64,000 bases of DNA from Polynucleobacter sp. MWH-P3-07-1 (GCF_018687555.1 NZ_CP061296.1:1503983-1567982); one strand, 5' to 3'; positions 9,443-18,897 are shown, counted from the first letter of the stretch. Numbers and translations: made by a program. Notes: generated from the letters alone by a model not told the origin.

Positions 9443-10570
9443 ATGAACAAACCGCACTCTCTCTACATTGGCCTCATGTCTGGCACTAGCCTAGATGGGA
9501 TCGACGCCGTTCTAGCCAAGATCGGACCCAATGGAGAAACGAGCGCCCAAGCAGCCTTTAGCGCCCCCTTTGATCCTGAGCTTCGTAAGGCCCTGTTTGA
9601 ACTTCAAAGCCCTGGGGAGAATGAACTCCACCGGGAGAAGCAAGCCGGCAATGCATTGGCTTTGGCCTATGCAGAGGCAGTAAGCCAACTCCTTAACAAG
9701 GCTCATTTGCAGCCATCTGATATCGCTGCGATTGGCGCCCATGGACAAACCATTCGCCACCAACCGCAGCTTGGGGAATTGGGATACACCCACCAAACAT
9801 TGAATGCCGCCCTTTTGGCCGAGAAAACCGGGATCGATGTCATTGCTGACTTTAGAAGTCGTGATCTCGCTGCTGGTGGACACGGCGCACCTTTAGTGCC
9901 CGCTTTTCATGCGCAGCAATTTACATCAACTGAAAATCTCGCCATTCTCAATATTGGCGGTATCGCCAATTTCACACTGCTTCCAAAAAATGGTGCAGTT
10001 ACTGGCTTTGATTGTGGCCCAGGAAATATGCTGATGGATGCCTGGATTTATGAACATCAGGGTAATGCTTTTGATGAAAATGGCGCATGGGCATCACAAG
10101 GTAAAGTAAATGAAGATTTACTAAGCAAAATGTTGGCTGATCCATTCTTTAAAAAGTTACCACCAAAAAGCACTGGTCGAGATGACTTTCATCTTGAATG
10201 GTTAAAAGAAAAATTAGGCGAAGAAAATCACCGTACCGAAGATGTGCAAGCAACACTTCTGCACTTAACAGCACACTCTGCTTTAGAGGCTTTGCTACAT
10301 CATGCCCCGCAAACCCAGAAGTTGATTGTCTGCGGGGGTGGCGCAAAGAATAAAGCCCTCATGAATTTGCTCAAAGTCAAAGCACAACATGTGTTTAAAC
10401 AGCCTTTAGAAATCGCGAGTAGTGAAGCTGTTGGGATTGATCCTCAACTCGTGGAAGGTCTTGCCTTTGCTTGGCTCGCCTGGGCTCATAAAGCAAAACG
10501 GCCGGCAAATCTGCCAGCCGTAACGGGTGCTAAAGGACTCAGAATGTTAGGCGCTTGTTACCCAGCCTAG
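9443..10570 (+). CDS. anmK: Anhydro-N-acetylmuramic acid kinase
   Basis: A 375-aa ATP-dependent kinase that hydrolyses and phosphorylates 1,6-anhydroMurNAc to MurNAc-6-phosphate during cell-wall recycling. The N-terminus '[17 protein letters not shown]' is the family signature. Further matches are '[15 protein letters not shown]', '[24 protein letters not shown]' read in parts, '[11 protein letters not shown]' and '[15 protein letters not shown]'. The frame is open from 9233, but that upstream part lies antisense inside tyrS, so the ATG at 9443 is chosen. A CATAAT hexamer (9416-9421) could serve as -10. With MurU at the window start it suggests active peptidoglycan recycling. Confidence 0.96.
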   Translation: MNKPHSLYIGLMSGTSLDGIDAVLAKIGPNGETSAQAAFSAPFDPELRKALFELQSPGENELHREKQAGNALALAYAEAVSQLLNKAHLQPSDIAAIGAHGQTIRHQPQLGELGYTHQTLNAALLAEKTGIDVIADFRSRDLAAGGHGAPLVPAFHAQQFTSTENLAILNIGGIANFTLLPKNGAVTGFDCGPGNMLMDAWIYEHQGNAFDENGAWASQGKVNEDLLSKMLADPFFKKLPPKSTGRDDFHLEWLKEKLGEENHRTEDVQATLLHLTAHSALEALLHHAPQTQKLIVCGGGAKNKALMNLLKVKAQHVFKQPLEIASSEAVGIDPQLVEGLAFAWLAWAHKAKRPANLPAVTGAKGLRMLGACYPA

Positions 10571-10582
10571 TTTCTAAAGGTA

Positions 10583-10957
10583 TTAAGCCGAGAAAGAAGA
10601 ACCGCAACCGCAAGTGGTGGTTGCATTCGGATTCTTAATCACAAATTGTGACCCATGGATATCTTCTTTGTAATCAATTTCTGCACCAACTAAATATTGG
10701 AAGCTCATTGAGTCCACCAGAAGTGTCACACCATTTTTTTCAAACTCAGTGTCATCTTCATTCACAGCATCATCAAACGTAAATCCATACTGGAATCCTG
10801 AGCAACCGCCACCTTGGACGAATACTCTTAATTTGAGGCTGGGATTGCCCTCTTCGGCAATCAGGTCAGCCACTTTTGCGGCAGCGCTATCCGTAAACAC
10901 TAACGGTGTTGGTGGCTCTGCAAGATCCTGCGCAACTTGGGTAGCAACTTCAGTCAT
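10583..10957 (-). CDS. erpA: Iron-sulfur cluster insertion protein ErpA
   Basis: A 124-aa A-type carrier delivering Fe-S clusters to apoproteins. The three conserved cysteines are Cys52 (GGGCSGFQY) and Cys116/Cys118 (TTCGCGSSF). The N-terminal 20 residues are a variable tail. A strong Shine-Dalgarno AGGAG precedes the ATG. It lies downstream of argC on the same strand with a 69-bp gap and converges with anmK, 12 bp apart. Likely clients in this window include the large Fe-S oxidoreductase, MutY and the ferredoxin. Confidence 0.96.
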   Translation of the reverse strand: MTEVATQVAQDLAEPPTPLVFTDSAAAKVADLIAEEGNPSLKLRVFVQGGGCSGFQYGFTFDDAVNEDDTEFEKNGVTLLVDSMSFQYLVGAEIDYKEDIHGSQFVIKNPNATTTCGCGSSFSA

Positions 10958-11026
10958 GATGAACTCCTAATTCGAAAGGCAATAATTCATTTTAGGCTTT
11001 AAATCCCCAGTCTGCTGGAAAGGTCT

Positions 11027-12085
11027 TTAGGGCAATAAGGCAATCTGGGTCAAGCCCATGGTCTCGGGCAAGCCAAACATCAGGTTTAGGCACTGCACAC
11101 CCTGACCAGAAGCCCCTTTAACCAGATTGTCCTCAACCACCAAAATGACCAAAGTATCGCCATTGCCAGGCCGATGGATCGCAATTCGAAGGCCATTACT
11201 CCCTCTTACCGAACGCGTCTCTGGATGACTCCCGGCTGGCATCACATCCACAAAGGGCTCATCCTTGTAGAAGTTCTCATACAGCTTTTGGTAATTGACC
11301 TCTTTGCCTACCTCGGTTAGACGCACATACAAAGTGGAATGAATACCTCTAATCATTGGTGTGAGATGGGGTACAAATGTCAAACTAATCTGTTCATGAC
11401 CAGCAATGGCTTTGAGTCCTTGAACAATCTCAGGTAAGTGACGATGGCCTTTAACGCCATAAGCCTTAAAGTTATCACTAGCCTCAGCCATCAAGGTGCC
11501 GATCTCGGCTTTACGTCCTGCACCTGAAGTGCCGGACTTCGAATCCGAAATAATATGTTCGCCATCAATCAGTTGTTTACCACCAGTGGATTTTGGAGAA
11601 AGTAGTGGCGCGAGACCTAATTGCACAGAAGTTGGATAGCAACCTGCAAGCCCAACGACCCGCGCTTTCTGAATGGCATCCCGATTAATTTCTGGCAAGC
11701 CATATACCGCCTCTGCCAAGACATCAGGACAACTATGCTCCATGCCATACCATTTTTGAAACTCAGCAACGTCTTTCAAACGAAAGTCTGCAGCCAAATC
11801 TAGCACCTTAACGCCTGCAGCCAAAAGTGCTTTTGCCTGAGCCATCGCAACACCATGCGGTGTGGCAAAAAATACGGCATCACATTCAGTTAGATTAGCA
11901 TCCTCTGGCGTAGTGAACTTGAGATCGACTCGGCCACGCAAGGAAGGAAACATATCTGCTACGGGCATACCTGCTTCAGTACGCGAGGTAATCGCCTGAA
12001 TCTGGACTTCAGGATGCTGTGTCAATAAACGGAGTAACTCCACTCCGGTGTATCCAGTTCCACCAACGATGCCAACCTTAATCAT
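11027..12085 (-). CDS. argC: N-acetyl-gamma-glutamyl-phosphate reductase
   Basis: A 352-aa NADPH-dependent enzyme, third step of arginine synthesis, reducing N-acetylglutamyl phosphate to the semialdehyde. The NADP-binding loop '[18 protein letters not shown]' starts at residue 4; the catalytic cysteine is Cys149 in '[18 protein letters not shown]', and the catalytic His lies in '[11 protein letters not shown]'. The start at 12085 has a GGAG Shine-Dalgarno; an in-frame ATG six codons upstream (12103) would bury that site. The upstream rpsI has its own terminator, so argC needs its own promoter. Confidence 0.97.
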   Translation of the reverse strand: MIKVGIVGGTGYTGVELLRLLTQHPEVQIQAITSRTEAGMPVADMFPSLRGRVDLKFTTPEDANLTECDAVFFATPHGVAMAQAKALLAAGVKVLDLAADFRLKDVAEFQKWYGMEHSCPDVLAEAVYGLPEINRDAIQKARVVGLAGCYPTSVQLGLAPLLSPKSTGGKQLIDGEHIISDSKSGTSGAGRKAEIGTLMAEASDNFKAYGVKGHRHLPEIVQGLKAIAGHEQISLTFVPHLTPMIRGIHSTLYVRLTEVGKEVNYQKLYENFYKDEPFVDVMPAGSHPETRSVRGSNGLRIAIHRPGNGDTLVILVVEDNLVKGASGQGVQCLNLMFGLPETMGLTQIALLP

Positions 12086-12155
12086 GCTGATCTCCAATTT
12101 CAATAAGCCATAGCTTACTGCTTGATTCTGACAAATACTTTCATTTTAGAAACAA

Positions 12156-12179
12156 AAAGGGCCGCTTGCGCGACCCTTT
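12156..12179 (-). terminator. Rho-independent terminator of rplM-rpsI
   Basis: Read on the minus strand, a 10-bp stem AAAGGGTCGC / GCGGCCCTTT (one G-U pair) with a 4-nt loop is followed by TTGTTT. It lies 27 bp after the rpsI stop and separates the ribosomal operon from argC. Confidence 0.8.
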
Positions 12180-12205
12180 CATCAAAACATAGCGACTGAA
12201 AGAAA

Positions 12206-12607
12206 TTAGCGCTTGCTGAACTGCTTGCGACGACGCGCGCCGTGCAGACCAACCTTTTTACGCTCAACCTCACGAGCATCGCGAGTTACCAAACCTGCTT
12301 TAGACAGGGTTGGCTTCAAAGCATTGTCGTAGTCGATCAAAGCACGAGTAACGCCGTGGCGAACCGCGCCAGCTTGGCCAGTCTCACCACCACCAGTTAC
12401 GTTCACTTTGATATCAAAGGTAGTTAGGTGAGCAGTCAGAGCCAAAGGTTGACGAGCGATCATGCGGGATGTCTCGCGTGCGAAATAAGCATCGATAGGC
12501 TTACCGTTAACAGTAATCTCACCTTTGCCAGATTTAATAAATACACGGGCTACAGAGCTCTTGCGACGACCTGTACCGTAATTCCAATTTCCGTAATTAA
12601 TAGCCAT
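12206..12607 (-). CDS. rpsI: 30S ribosomal protein S9
   Basis: A 133-aa small-subunit protein whose basic C-terminal tail reaches the P-site tRNA. The family features are '[17 protein letters not shown]' near the N-terminus, '[19 protein letters not shown]' in the middle, and the terminal '[17 protein letters not shown]'. It begins 9 bp after rplM with an AAGGAA Shine-Dalgarno and is followed by an intrinsic terminator. rplM-rpsI is the usual L13-S9 operon. Confidence 0.99.
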   Translation of the reverse strand: MAINYGNWNYGTGRRKSSVARVFIKSGKGEITVNGKPIDAYFARETSRMIARQPLALTAHLTTFDIKVNVTGGGETGQAGAVRHGVTRALIDYDNALKPTLSKAGLVTRDAREVERKKVGLHGARRRKQFSKR

Positions 12608-12616
12608 TTGGGTTCC

Positions 12617-13045
12617 TTAAATCTCTAACGCTTTAGGCTGTTGAGCCGTATGCGGATGATTAGCGTCGCCATAGACTTTTAATTTCTTGATCATGGCATA
12701 GCCGAGTGGGCCTTTTGGCAACATACCTTTCACAGCCTTCTCTAAGGCGCGACCAGGAAAACGGTCTTGCATCTTATCGAAGTTAGTCGTGCTGATACCG
12801 CCGGGGTATCCACTGTGACGGTGATAGAGTTTATTCAAGCCTTTGGTGCCAGTGACACGCAGCTTGGATGAGTTGATTACGACGATAAAATCGCCCGTAT
12901 CAACGTGGGGTGTGAATTCAGGCTTGTGCTTGCCGCGTAGACGGTGTGCCACTTCACTGGCGACACGACCGAGGACTTTGTCCGTAGCGTCAATCACGAA
13001 CCATTCACGCGTTACCTCATGGGATTTTGCGGAAAAAGTTTTCAT
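12617..13045 (-). CDS. rplM: 50S ribosomal protein L13
   Basis: A 142-aa early-assembly large-subunit protein. Recognised by '[19 protein letters not shown]' (about 15-33), '[19 protein letters not shown]' and '[11 protein letters not shown]'. It is the first gene of the rplM-rpsI operon. Its upstream region contains a terminator hairpin at 13198-13222 on the same strand, so either a separate small RNA ends there or transcription into rplM is attenuated. Confidence 0.99.
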   Translation of the reverse strand: MKTFSAKSHEVTREWFVIDATDKVLGRVASEVAHRLRGKHKPEFTPHVDTGDFIVVINSSKLRVTGTKGLNKLYHRHSGYPGGISTTNFDKMQDRFPGRALEKAVKGMLPKGPLGYAMIKKLKVYGDANHPHTAQQPKALEI

Positions 13046-13196
13046 GATTTCTCAAATTGTTATTGTCAAAAATACTCCAATCAAACTACATCCACTTTGG
13101 CCCTGCTTATGTTTGCAGGCTCGCAGATTCAGCAACTCAATCGGTAAAACAATTACCGCTGACAAGTCGGTAATTCAGTTAAGCCTTGAATTGTAA

Positions 13197-13275
13197 CCCA
13201 AAAAAAACCCAGGAACGAGTCCTGGGTTGGAATCCACCGATGTTTGGGTGGAGGAGACACTGGGAGGTAAATCGA
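13197..13275 (-). ncRNA. Candidate small RNA (or rplM leader attenuator) with intrinsic terminator
   Basis: On the minus strand a possible -10 TATACA (13281-13286) would start an RNA near 13274. It runs through CU-rich single-stranded segments (ACCTCCC, TCTCCTCCACCC), a hairpin TCCACC-N8-GGTGGA, and a terminator CCCAGGA-CTCGT-TCCTGGG followed by eight T's. The size would be about 77 nt. CUCC-rich loops with a terminator are typical of sRNAs that pair with Shine-Dalgarno regions. Because rplM lies 150 bp further on the same strand, attenuation of that operon is the alternative. No Rfam family was recognised. Confidence 0.45.
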
Positions 13276-13300
13276 TCTCTTGTATAAGACTGATCACCAA

Positions 13301-13318
13301 TATGGTTATTTGACCATA
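13301..13318. promoter_or_regulatory. Palindrome TATGGT-N6-ACCATA upstream of the candidate small RNA
   Basis: Exact 6-bp arms at 13301-13306 and 13313-13318. The position overlaps the expected -35 region for the minus-strand TATACA element at 13281-13286, so it could be an operator for that promoter. Short enough to be chance. Confidence 0.25.
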
Positions 13319-13341
13319 ATTTATGGTGCAATGCAAGAAAA

Positions 13342-13355
13342 TTGATCTAAGTCAA
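13342..13355. promoter_or_regulatory. FNR/CRP-family-like box upstream of the OsmC-like gene
   Basis: TTGATCTAAGTCAA differs from the FNR consensus TTGAT-N4-ATCAA at one position. It lies 38 bp upstream of TATAAT (13393-13398) and 26 bp upstream of an alternative CATAAT (13381-13386). Redox control of the OsmC-like gene would be plausible but is inferred from the motif only. Confidence 0.35.
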
Positions 13356-13392
13356 TTTTTTGGCATATACGATAGCGTTGCATAATCCCCCT

Positions 13393-13398
13393 ATAATG
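13393..13398 (+). promoter_or_regulatory. Putative -10 (TATAAT) of the OsmC-like gene
   Basis: A perfect TATAAT hexamer 49 bp before the start codon. The -35 region is weak, which fits an activator-dependent promoter with the upstream FNR-like box. Confidence 0.45.
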
Positions 13399-13447
13399 TC
13401 TAAATCATTGATAATATTGATTAATTTAGAAGTTAGGGATCACTAAT

Positions 13448-13870
13448 ATGGATTGCACAGTTTCTTGGTTAGGTAATGGTGGTATGGCTTTTTCAGCCGA
13501 AACCGGCAGTGGCCATCTACTCAATATGGATGGCGCCCCAGAGGCCGGCGGCAAAAATCTGGCCCCTAGGCCCATGGAGCTGCTCTTGGCGGGGGCGGGC
13601 GGGTGCTCAGCCTTTGATGTGGTTTTAATCCTACAAAAGGCCCGTCAGGCTGTTTCTGGCTGCGATGTGGAGCTCAAGGCTGAGAGGGCTAACGAAGACC
13701 CCAAAGTCTTTACTAAGATTGATTTACATTTCATCGTTACCGGGAAAGACTTGGACCAAACCAAGGTTGAGCGAGCAGTCAAACTCTCTCACGATAAGTA
13801 TTGCTCTGCCACAGCGATGCTCGCTAAAACGGCTGAACTGACTTACAGCATCGAAGTCCGTTCCGAATAA
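13448..13870 (+). CDS. OsmC/Ohr family protein
   Basis: A 140-aa thiol-peroxidase-fold protein. Both conserved cysteines are present: Cys53 in 'LLLAGAGGCSAFDVVLIL' and Cys119 in 'HDKYCSATAML'. These reduce organic or fatty-acid hydroperoxides in characterised OsmC/Ohr proteins. The segment after the first Cys resembles the YhfA-like subgroup, whose substrate is uncertain. It stands alone in its transcription unit and converges with rnpB, the two ends only 2 bp apart. A moderate Shine-Dalgarno (TTAGGGA) precedes the ATG. Confidence 0.88.
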   Translation: MDCTVSWLGNGGMAFSAETGSGHLLNMDGAPEAGGKNLAPRPMELLLAGAGGCSAFDVVLILQKARQAVSGCDVELKAERANEDPKVFTKIDLHFIVTGKDLDQTKVERAVKLSHDKYCSATAMLAKTAELTYSIEVRSE

Positions 13871-13872
13871 GT

Positions 13873-14179
13873 GCAGAGCCAATCGATAAGCCGGATTCTG
13901 TCGCCTAGACTTGCGTCTAGGGGCAATCATTCCTCTAGGCCGTTAGTTACCTAACGGCTCAAGCTCCCTACCCGCAGACTCAGCGGGACGCCTCATCGCC
14001 TGCTTACTTGGGATTGCTCCGGGTGGAGGTTACCGCGTTTCACCGTAACTAAATACGCTCGTCTCTGTGGCCCTATTCCGCACGTCGCCGTGGATGGCCG
14101 TTAGCCATCACCCTTCCCTATGGAGTCCGGACTTTCCTCCCCCTCAATAAAGAGGCGGCGATTGCCTAATTGACTCTGC
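13873..14179 (-). ncRNA. rnpB: RNase P RNA, bacterial class A
   Basis: On the minus strand the sequence contains the universal RNase P RNA cores: GAGGAAAGTCCGGACTCC near the 5' end, GGTGAAACGCGGTAACC centrally, and ACAGAATCCGGCTTAT near the 3' end. The ends pair as helix P1: GCAGAGTCAAT (14179-14169) with ATTGGCTCTGC (13883-13873), one G-U pair. About 307 nt. It is the catalytic RNA that matures tRNA 5' ends. A -10-like TAGACT (14186-14191) lies at the right distance upstream. Exact ends are estimated from P1. Confidence 0.97.
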
Positions 14180-14185
14180 GCCTGC

Positions 14186-14191
14186 AGTCTA
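14186..14191 (-). promoter_or_regulatory. Putative rnpB -10 element (TAGACT)
   Basis: TAGACT on the minus strand sits six bases before the 5' end of helix P1 (14179), so +1 would coincide with the first paired base. It lies in the 38-bp gap after pyrC. No clear -35. Confidence 0.45.
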
Positions 14192-14217
14192 ACGCAGTCA
14201 GGAAAAAACGTTTGGAA

Positions 14218-15282
14218 TTAAGCCGAAACGAGGGACCAGGCAACGCTCTCGCCAGCTCGCAACGGAATGATGGTCTCACCACCAAACGGCAGCGCTTGCG
14301 GAATGCTCTGAGCTTGTTTTGCTAAAGTCATTTTTTGGGTATTACGTGGCAAGGAATAAAAATCTGGCCCAAAGAAACTTGCAAAGCCCTCTAGGCGATC
14401 GAGCTTACCAACACTATCAAAAGCTTCAGCATACAGTCCCATTGCATTGAAGGCGCTATAACAACCCGCACAGCCGCAAGCGCTCTCTTTTGCAGCTTTG
14501 GAGTGAGGCGCACTATCTGTGCCCAAGAAAAAACGGGGATTACCACTGGTAGCCACTTCCAATAAAGCTAGTCGATGCTCTTCACGCTTCAACACAGGCA
14601 AGCAATAGTGGTGTGGACGAATCCCACCAGCAAAAATAGCATTGCGATTCATTAATAGATGCTGCGGAGTAATCGTTGCGCCAATCAAATGTTTTCCATT
14701 CGTAGCCGCATCGCGGACATAGTGAGCAGCTTGTAAGGTAGTAATGTGCTCAAAGCTAATCTTGAGCTCTGGCAAGTCTTTGCGCAAAGGTTCGAGCACA
14801 CGATCGATAAACACTGCTTCACGATCAAAGATATCAATTTCAGAATTCGTCACTTCACCGTGAACCAGCAGTGGCATACCCACTTCTTGCATCGCTTCCA
14901 GAGCGGCATAACAACGACGCAGATCACTCACACCAGCATCACTATTGGTAGTGGCTCCAGCAGGATACAACTTAAAACCCACAATTCCATCCGCCTTTGC
15001 CTTGCGAACTTCTTCAGCAGAAGTGTTATCTGTCAAATACAAGGTCATTAAAGGCGTAAAGTTTTTGATCTGCAGCGATGCAAGCTTAGCTTCAATTCTG
15101 GAGCGATAGGCCTTAGCCAATTCAACCGTAGTAACTGGAGGCTTTAAGTTCGGCATGATGATGGCACGCGCAAACTGTCTTGCGGTATCCACCAACACGC
15201 TACCCATGACTTCACCATCGCGGATATGCAAATGCCAATCATCCGGCTGAGTAATCTGAATCTGTTGTGGCTTGGTCGACAT
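14218..15282 (-). CDS. pyrC: Dihydroorotase
   Basis: A 354-aa zinc amidohydrolase closing carbamoyl aspartate to dihydroorotate in pyrimidine synthesis. The metal-binding '[10 protein letters not shown]' gives His17 and His19; the carbamylated lysine is in '[17 protein letters not shown]'; later ligands are in 'LVHGEV', 'FEHITT' and 'FLGTDSAPH'. Length matches the E. coli-type (class II) enzyme (348). The ATG at 15282 is chosen over one 15 codons upstream, which overlaps the glycerate kinase gene and has no family similarity. TAAAGT lies seven bases before this ATG. Confidence 0.97.
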   Translation of the reverse strand: MSTKPQQIQITQPDDWHLHIRDGEVMGSVLVDTARQFARAIIMPNLKPPVTTVELAKAYRSRIEAKLASLQIKNFTPLMTLYLTDNTSAEEVRKAKADGIVGFKLYPAGATTNSDAGVSDLRRCYAALEAMQEVGMPLLVHGEVTNSEIDIFDREAVFIDRVLEPLRKDLPELKISFEHITTLQAAHYVRDAATNGKHLIGATITPQHLLMNRNAIFAGGIRPHHYCLPVLKREEHRLALLEVATSGNPRFFLGTDSAPHSKAAKESACGCAGCYSAFNAMGLYAEAFDSVGKLDRLEGFASFFGPDFYSLPRNTQKMTLAKQAQSIPQALPFGGETIIPLRAGESVAWSLVSA

Positions 15283-15298
15283 GGTGATGACTTTAAGA

Positions 15299-16618
15299 TT
15301 AATTAAGCAAGATGATACGGAAATCATTCACATTGGTCAGGGTGGGTCCAGTTTCTACCAAAGCGCTCAATTCTGCAAAGAATCCATAACAATCATGCTT
15401 TTCCAGAAATTGACTGGGGTTAAGGCCCCTAGCTTTACTGGCTTCACGCAGTTCTGGGGTAAACCAAGCACCCGCGTTCTTTTCACTACCGTCAATTCCA
15501 TCGGTATCGGCAGCTAATGCCGCCAATTGAGAAATATGTCCGGTTTCTGTAAATAAAGAGAGCAAAAACTCGCTGCAACGACCGCCTCGACCTTTGATGC
15601 CAGCGGGAAGGGTTACCGTACATTCACCTCCAGAAATGACCGCAAGTGGCTTGCTCCCGCTATTTTTTTCAATCAGCTCCTTAGCAAGTTTCGCCTGATC
15701 AACGCCAACCTCTTTAGCCTCACCAGTAATGGTGTCACCCAGAATGATTGGCTCGTAGCCTTCAGAGCGAACATAGTCTGCAGCCGCCTCCAAACTTTTA
15801 TAAGCGGTTGCAATGACATGATTTCTGACGCGTCCATTTTGTAAATCAGATTCTTTCAGTGTTTCGGGTATCAGCCCTGCTAGGCCTTTTTGCAAATGCT
15901 GGATTACTGATGCCGGTATCGCGCTTTCATCTAACTGATGCTTCACCAAAATATCAACAGCATCCTGGTAGCTTGAGTAATCCGCAGCACAAGGCCCACT
16001 GCCAATATCCGCAGGCTGATCTCCCGTGACATCAGAAATCAATAAGGCTTCAACTCGGGCACCGCGTTGCATAGCTGCTCTAGCTAAATTACCGCCCAAG
16101 ATTGCAGATAAGTGCTTACGAACAATATTCATTTCCTCAATGGGGGCGCCGCATCTTAGCAATGCTTGAGTTGTTGTACGCATGTCCTCCATGCTGATAC
16201 CAGCCTGAGGTAAGGTCAATAAGCTTGAGCCCCCGCCAGATACCAACACAATCAATACGTCATCCGCATTCAGTTGGTTTACTAATTGCAAAACCGCTTT
16301 TGCCCCATCCATGCCCGCTTGATCTGGGACTGGATGGCCCGCCTCAATAATCTGGATATGCTCAGTTGGCGACCCATGCCCATAGCGGGTTAGAACTACG
16401 CCATTCATCTGCGTACTAGGCCAATGCTGTTTAGCAAATTGCTCTAAAGCGCTCGCCATTGAGGCGCTTGCTTTACCGGCACCTACAACCAGGCACTTTC
16501 CTTTTGGCGCGCCATTCGCAAAGATTTTTTCTAGGTATTCGGGCACGATCTGCTGCGGATCGGCGACAGCTAAAGCAGCAGCAAAAGCATTTTGAAGAAT
16601 GGTTTTTTGATTACTCAT
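15299..16618 (-). CDS. Glycerate 2-kinase (MOFRL family)
   Basis: A 439-aa protein with the DUF4147 N-terminal domain (about 5-240) and a C-terminal MOFRL domain. Family motifs are '[12 protein letters not shown]', '[15 protein letters not shown]' and '[12 protein letters not shown]'. Characterised relatives (GckA/TtuD) phosphorylate D-glycerate to 2-phosphoglycerate; older annotations call them hydroxypyruvate reductases. It lies between an ABC exporter and pyrC with short gaps. There is no Shine-Dalgarno; TAGAAT lies exactly six bases before the ATG, suggesting its own leaderless promoter overlapping the upstream stop codon. Confidence 0.9.
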   Translation of the reverse strand: MSNQKTILQNAFAAALAVADPQQIVPEYLEKIFANGAPKGKCLVVGAGKASASMASALEQFAKQHWPSTQMNGVVLTRYGHGSPTEHIQIIEAGHPVPDQAGMDGAKAVLQLVNQLNADDVLIVLVSGGGSSLLTLPQAGISMEDMRTTTQALLRCGAPIEEMNIVRKHLSAILGGNLARAAMQRGARVEALLISDVTGDQPADIGSGPCAADYSSYQDAVDILVKHQLDESAIPASVIQHLQKGLAGLIPETLKESDLQNGRVRNHVIATAYKSLEAAADYVRSEGYEPIILGDTITGEAKEVGVDQAKLAKELIEKNSGSKPLAVISGGECTVTLPAGIKGRGGRCSEFLLSLFTETGHISQLAALAADTDGIDGSEKNAGAWFTPELREASKARGLNPSQFLEKHDCYGFFAELSALVETGPTLTNVNDFRIILLN

Positions 16619-16624
16619 CAGAGT

Positions 16625-16630
16625 ATTCTA
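16625..16630 (-). promoter_or_regulatory. Putative -10 element (TAGAAT) six bases before glycerate kinase ATG
   Basis: On the minus strand TAGAAT, then ACTCTG, then ATG at 16618. The spacing puts +1 at the start codon. The hexamer overlaps the stop codon of the upstream ABC transporter gene. Confidence 0.4.
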
Positions 16631-18451
16631 ATCAAGCGTAGCCCGCTCTTGCATTTGCCACATCTCGGCGTAGCGACCTTGCAGCGCTAGCAACTCAGTA
16701 TGGGTGCCTCTCTCTAGAATCTGCCCATGCTCCATCACCAAGATCTGGTCTGCATGAACAATCGTTGAAAGACGATGGGCAATGATGAGGGTAGTGCGAT
16801 TTTTAGCTAAACTGAGCAATTCTTCCTGAAAAGCCCGCTCTGTCTTGGAATCTAGGGCTGAAGTGGCTTCATCGAAGATCAGCATAGCTGGCTTCTTCAA
16901 CAAAGTACGAGCAATCGCTACCCTTTGCTTTTCTCCTCCAGATAACTTCAGACCCCGCTCTCCAACTTGGGTGTTATAGCGATCCGGTAGTCGCTCAATA
17001 AAACCGTCGATTTGTGCTGCCCGCGCCGCCTCTTGAACTGCCTCTGGAGTGGCTCCTGGATTTCCGTACGCAATGTTATAACCAATCGTATCGTTAAATA
17101 GCACGGTGTCCTGAGGAACAATGCCAATCACCTTACGCAAACTGGTTTGCTGCACATCTTGAATATTTTGCCCATCGATCAAAATCTTGCCTGACTGCAC
17201 ATCATAAAATCGAAATAGCAAACGGGCTAAGGTGCTTTTACCTGCGCCACTCTGACCAACCACAGCCGTAATAGTCCCCGCTGGAATATGAAAGCTCACA
17301 TCGCGCAGAATCTCGCGCTTTGCATCGTAGTGGAAAGAGACATGCTCAAAGTGGACATCAGGCCCAATCGTAAAGTTCTGAATAACTAAGGGCTGTGCGT
17401 TGGGAGAGTCAGCAATTTCTTTATCGGTATTGAGTAGCGAAAACATCCGATCCATATCAGTTAATGATTGCTTAATTTCTCGATAAATCACTCCTAAAAA
17501 ATTCAGGGGAATGTAAAGCTGAATCATTAGCGTATTGACTAGAACTAGGTCACCCAGACTCATCGTGCCATTGATAACACCTGAGGTAGCGCGCCATAAA
17601 ATCAGAATCAGGCCAAGCGCAATGATAGTTTGCTGACCCAAGTTCAGAATGGCCAATGACTTTTGCGACTTGACCGCTGCTATTTGATAGCGAGCGAGAT
17701 TTTCATCATAGCGTCGAGCTTCAAACGCTTCGTTGCCAAAATACTTCACCGTCTCAAAATTCAATAAAGAGTCAATCGCTTTTTGATTGGCTTTGGAATC
17801 CATCTCATTCATAGTGCGACGGAAATGGGTTCGCCATTCAGTCACAACGACCGTGAAAGTAATGTATAGCACTAGTGCTACCAGCGTGATGAGCGCAAAC
17901 CAAATATCGTAGGAGTAGGCGAGATAACCAAGAACCAGAATAAATTCGATGAGCGTTGGCAAAATGCTATACAGCGAATACTGAATCAGAGACTGAATCC
18001 CTCTGGTGCCACGCTCAATATCTCTACTCACTCCCCCCGTCTGACGTGCCAGATGAAAACTCAAGGAGAGTGCGTGTAAATGCTCAAACACCTGTAGCGC
18101 CACCTTGCGCACTGCGTTTTGCGTGACCTTGGCAAACAGAGCTTCGCGCAATTCATTAAATAAAGAGGCAGAGATTCTCAATAAGCCATAAGCGATGATG
18201 AGAGCAACTGGAACAGCCAATAAGGCTTGGCCTGAATCAGCTTTGATATTCAAAGCATCGATCAAACGCTTCATCAAAATCGGAATACCTAGATTAGCTA
18301 CCTTCGCCGCAACTAAGCACATTAGGGCAAGAAATACCCTTAAGCGGTACTCCAATAGGTAAGGTAGCAGATCACGAATGACACGCCAATCACTGCGTTG
18401 CGAGACTGCCAGGGAAGGCTCTGTGCGTCTAGGGCCCGATAAATGTCTCAT
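16628..18451 (-). CDS. ABC transporter, fused permease/ATPase, Atm1/MsbA-like exporter
   Basis: A 607-aa half-transporter: six-helix membrane domain (about 30-330) then a nucleotide-binding domain. Walker A 'VVGQSGAGKSTLARLLFRF' is near residue 395, the signature 'LSGGEKQRVAIARTLL' near 500 and Walker B 'PAMLIFDEATSALDS' just after. The membrane part ('ANLGIPILMKRLIDAL', 'LNFETVKYFGNEAFEARRYDE') resembles the bacterial Atm1 group, which exports glutathione-linked or metal-thiol compounds, more than lipid A flippase MsbA. It overlaps nudB by 4 bp, indicating cotranscription. The substrate is not deducible. Confidence 0.9.
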   Translation of the reverse strand: MRHLSGPRRTEPSLAVSQRSDWRVIRDLLPYLLEYRLRVFLALMCLVAAKVANLGIPILMKRLIDALNIKADSGQALLAVPVALIIAYGLLRISASLFNELREALFAKVTQNAVRKVALQVFEHLHALSLSFHLARQTGGVSRDIERGTRGIQSLIQYSLYSILPTLIEFILVLGYLAYSYDIWFALITLVALVLYITFTVVVTEWRTHFRRTMNEMDSKANQKAIDSLLNFETVKYFGNEAFEARRYDENLARYQIAAVKSQKSLAILNLGQQTIIALGLILILWRATSGVINGTMSLGDLVLVNTLMIQLYIPLNFLGVIYREIKQSLTDMDRMFSLLNTDKEIADSPNAQPLVIQNFTIGPDVHFEHVSFHYDAKREILRDVSFHIPAGTITAVVGQSGAGKSTLARLLFRFYDVQSGKILIDGQNIQDVQQTSLRKVIGIVPQDTVLFNDTIGYNIAYGNPGATPEAVQEAARAAQIDGFIERLPDRYNTQVGERGLKLSGGEKQRVAIARTLLKKPAMLIFDEATSALDSKTERAFQEELLSLAKNRTTLIIAHRLSTIVHADQILVMEHGQILERGTHTELLALQGRYAEMWQMQERATLD

Positions 18452-18897
18452 GATGCCTTCGAAGAAAATAAACGCAAAATAGCTTGGCCATTGCTAGGAG
18501 AAAAGCATTTAGCGGCAGCGGTAGCAAATGGAAGCCACTGGTAAGCAATGTGCTCTCGGGGTGAAAGCCTAATCACAATGTCATCAGGCACCTGTAATGA
18601 GAACCAATGTTCGGTATTTTTAATTACACCGGCTTCATACTTAAAGCGCCATTGTGGATAGATTTCGTATTCAATATGGTGATGCATATCTTGCAACGCG
18701 TCAGGACTTAGCTTATGGACATCGATACCTGTCTCTTCCTGCACTTCCCTGATCGCAGCTTGCCTTAAATCTTCACTAGCAAAATCAATGCTGCCTGTTA
18801 CGGATTGCCAGAAGCTTTCTTGATCAGCTCGCTCGATTAATAAAACTTCCCCATTCGATTTATAGATGACAACTAAAACCGAGACGGGGATTTTCAA
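18448..18897 (-). CDS. nudB: Dihydroneopterin triphosphate pyrophosphatase (Nudix)
   Basis: A Nudix hydrolase in folate synthesis, removing pyrophosphate from dihydroneopterin triphosphate. It aligns with E. coli NudB over the whole length: 'IPVSVLVVIYKSNGEVLLIER', 'FWQSVTGSID', the Nudix helix 'AAIREVQEETGI' and 'NTEHWFSLQVP'. The Nudix box has one extra residue between its first Gly and Glu (G-x6-E). Start uncertain: a TTG at 18897 gives 149 aa, matching E. coli (150); the only ATG (18966) would add 23 residues inside aspS. The TTG start lies 10 bp after the aspS stop. Confidence 0.85.
   Translation of the reverse strand: MKIPVSVLVVIYKSNGEVLLIERADQESFWQSVTGSIDFASEDLRQAAIREVQEETGIDVHKLSPDALQDMHHHIEYEIYPQWRFKYEAGVIKNTEHWFSLQVPDDIVIRLSPREHIAYQWLPFATAAAKCFSPSNGQAILRLFSSKAS

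Larger units (their letters stand above)
13046..13447. other. 402-bp intergenic regulatory region between rplM and the OsmC-like gene
   Basis: The only long stretch without a protein gene. It carries the rplM leader (13046-13197), a minus-strand terminator-like hairpin (13198-13222), a CU-rich candidate RNA up to about 13275 with a TATACA -10, a palindrome TATGGT-N6-ACCATA (13301-13318), an FNR/CRP-type box (13342-13355) and a TATAAT element (13393-13398) facing the OsmC-like gene. No credible small ORF is seen. Confidence 0.6.
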
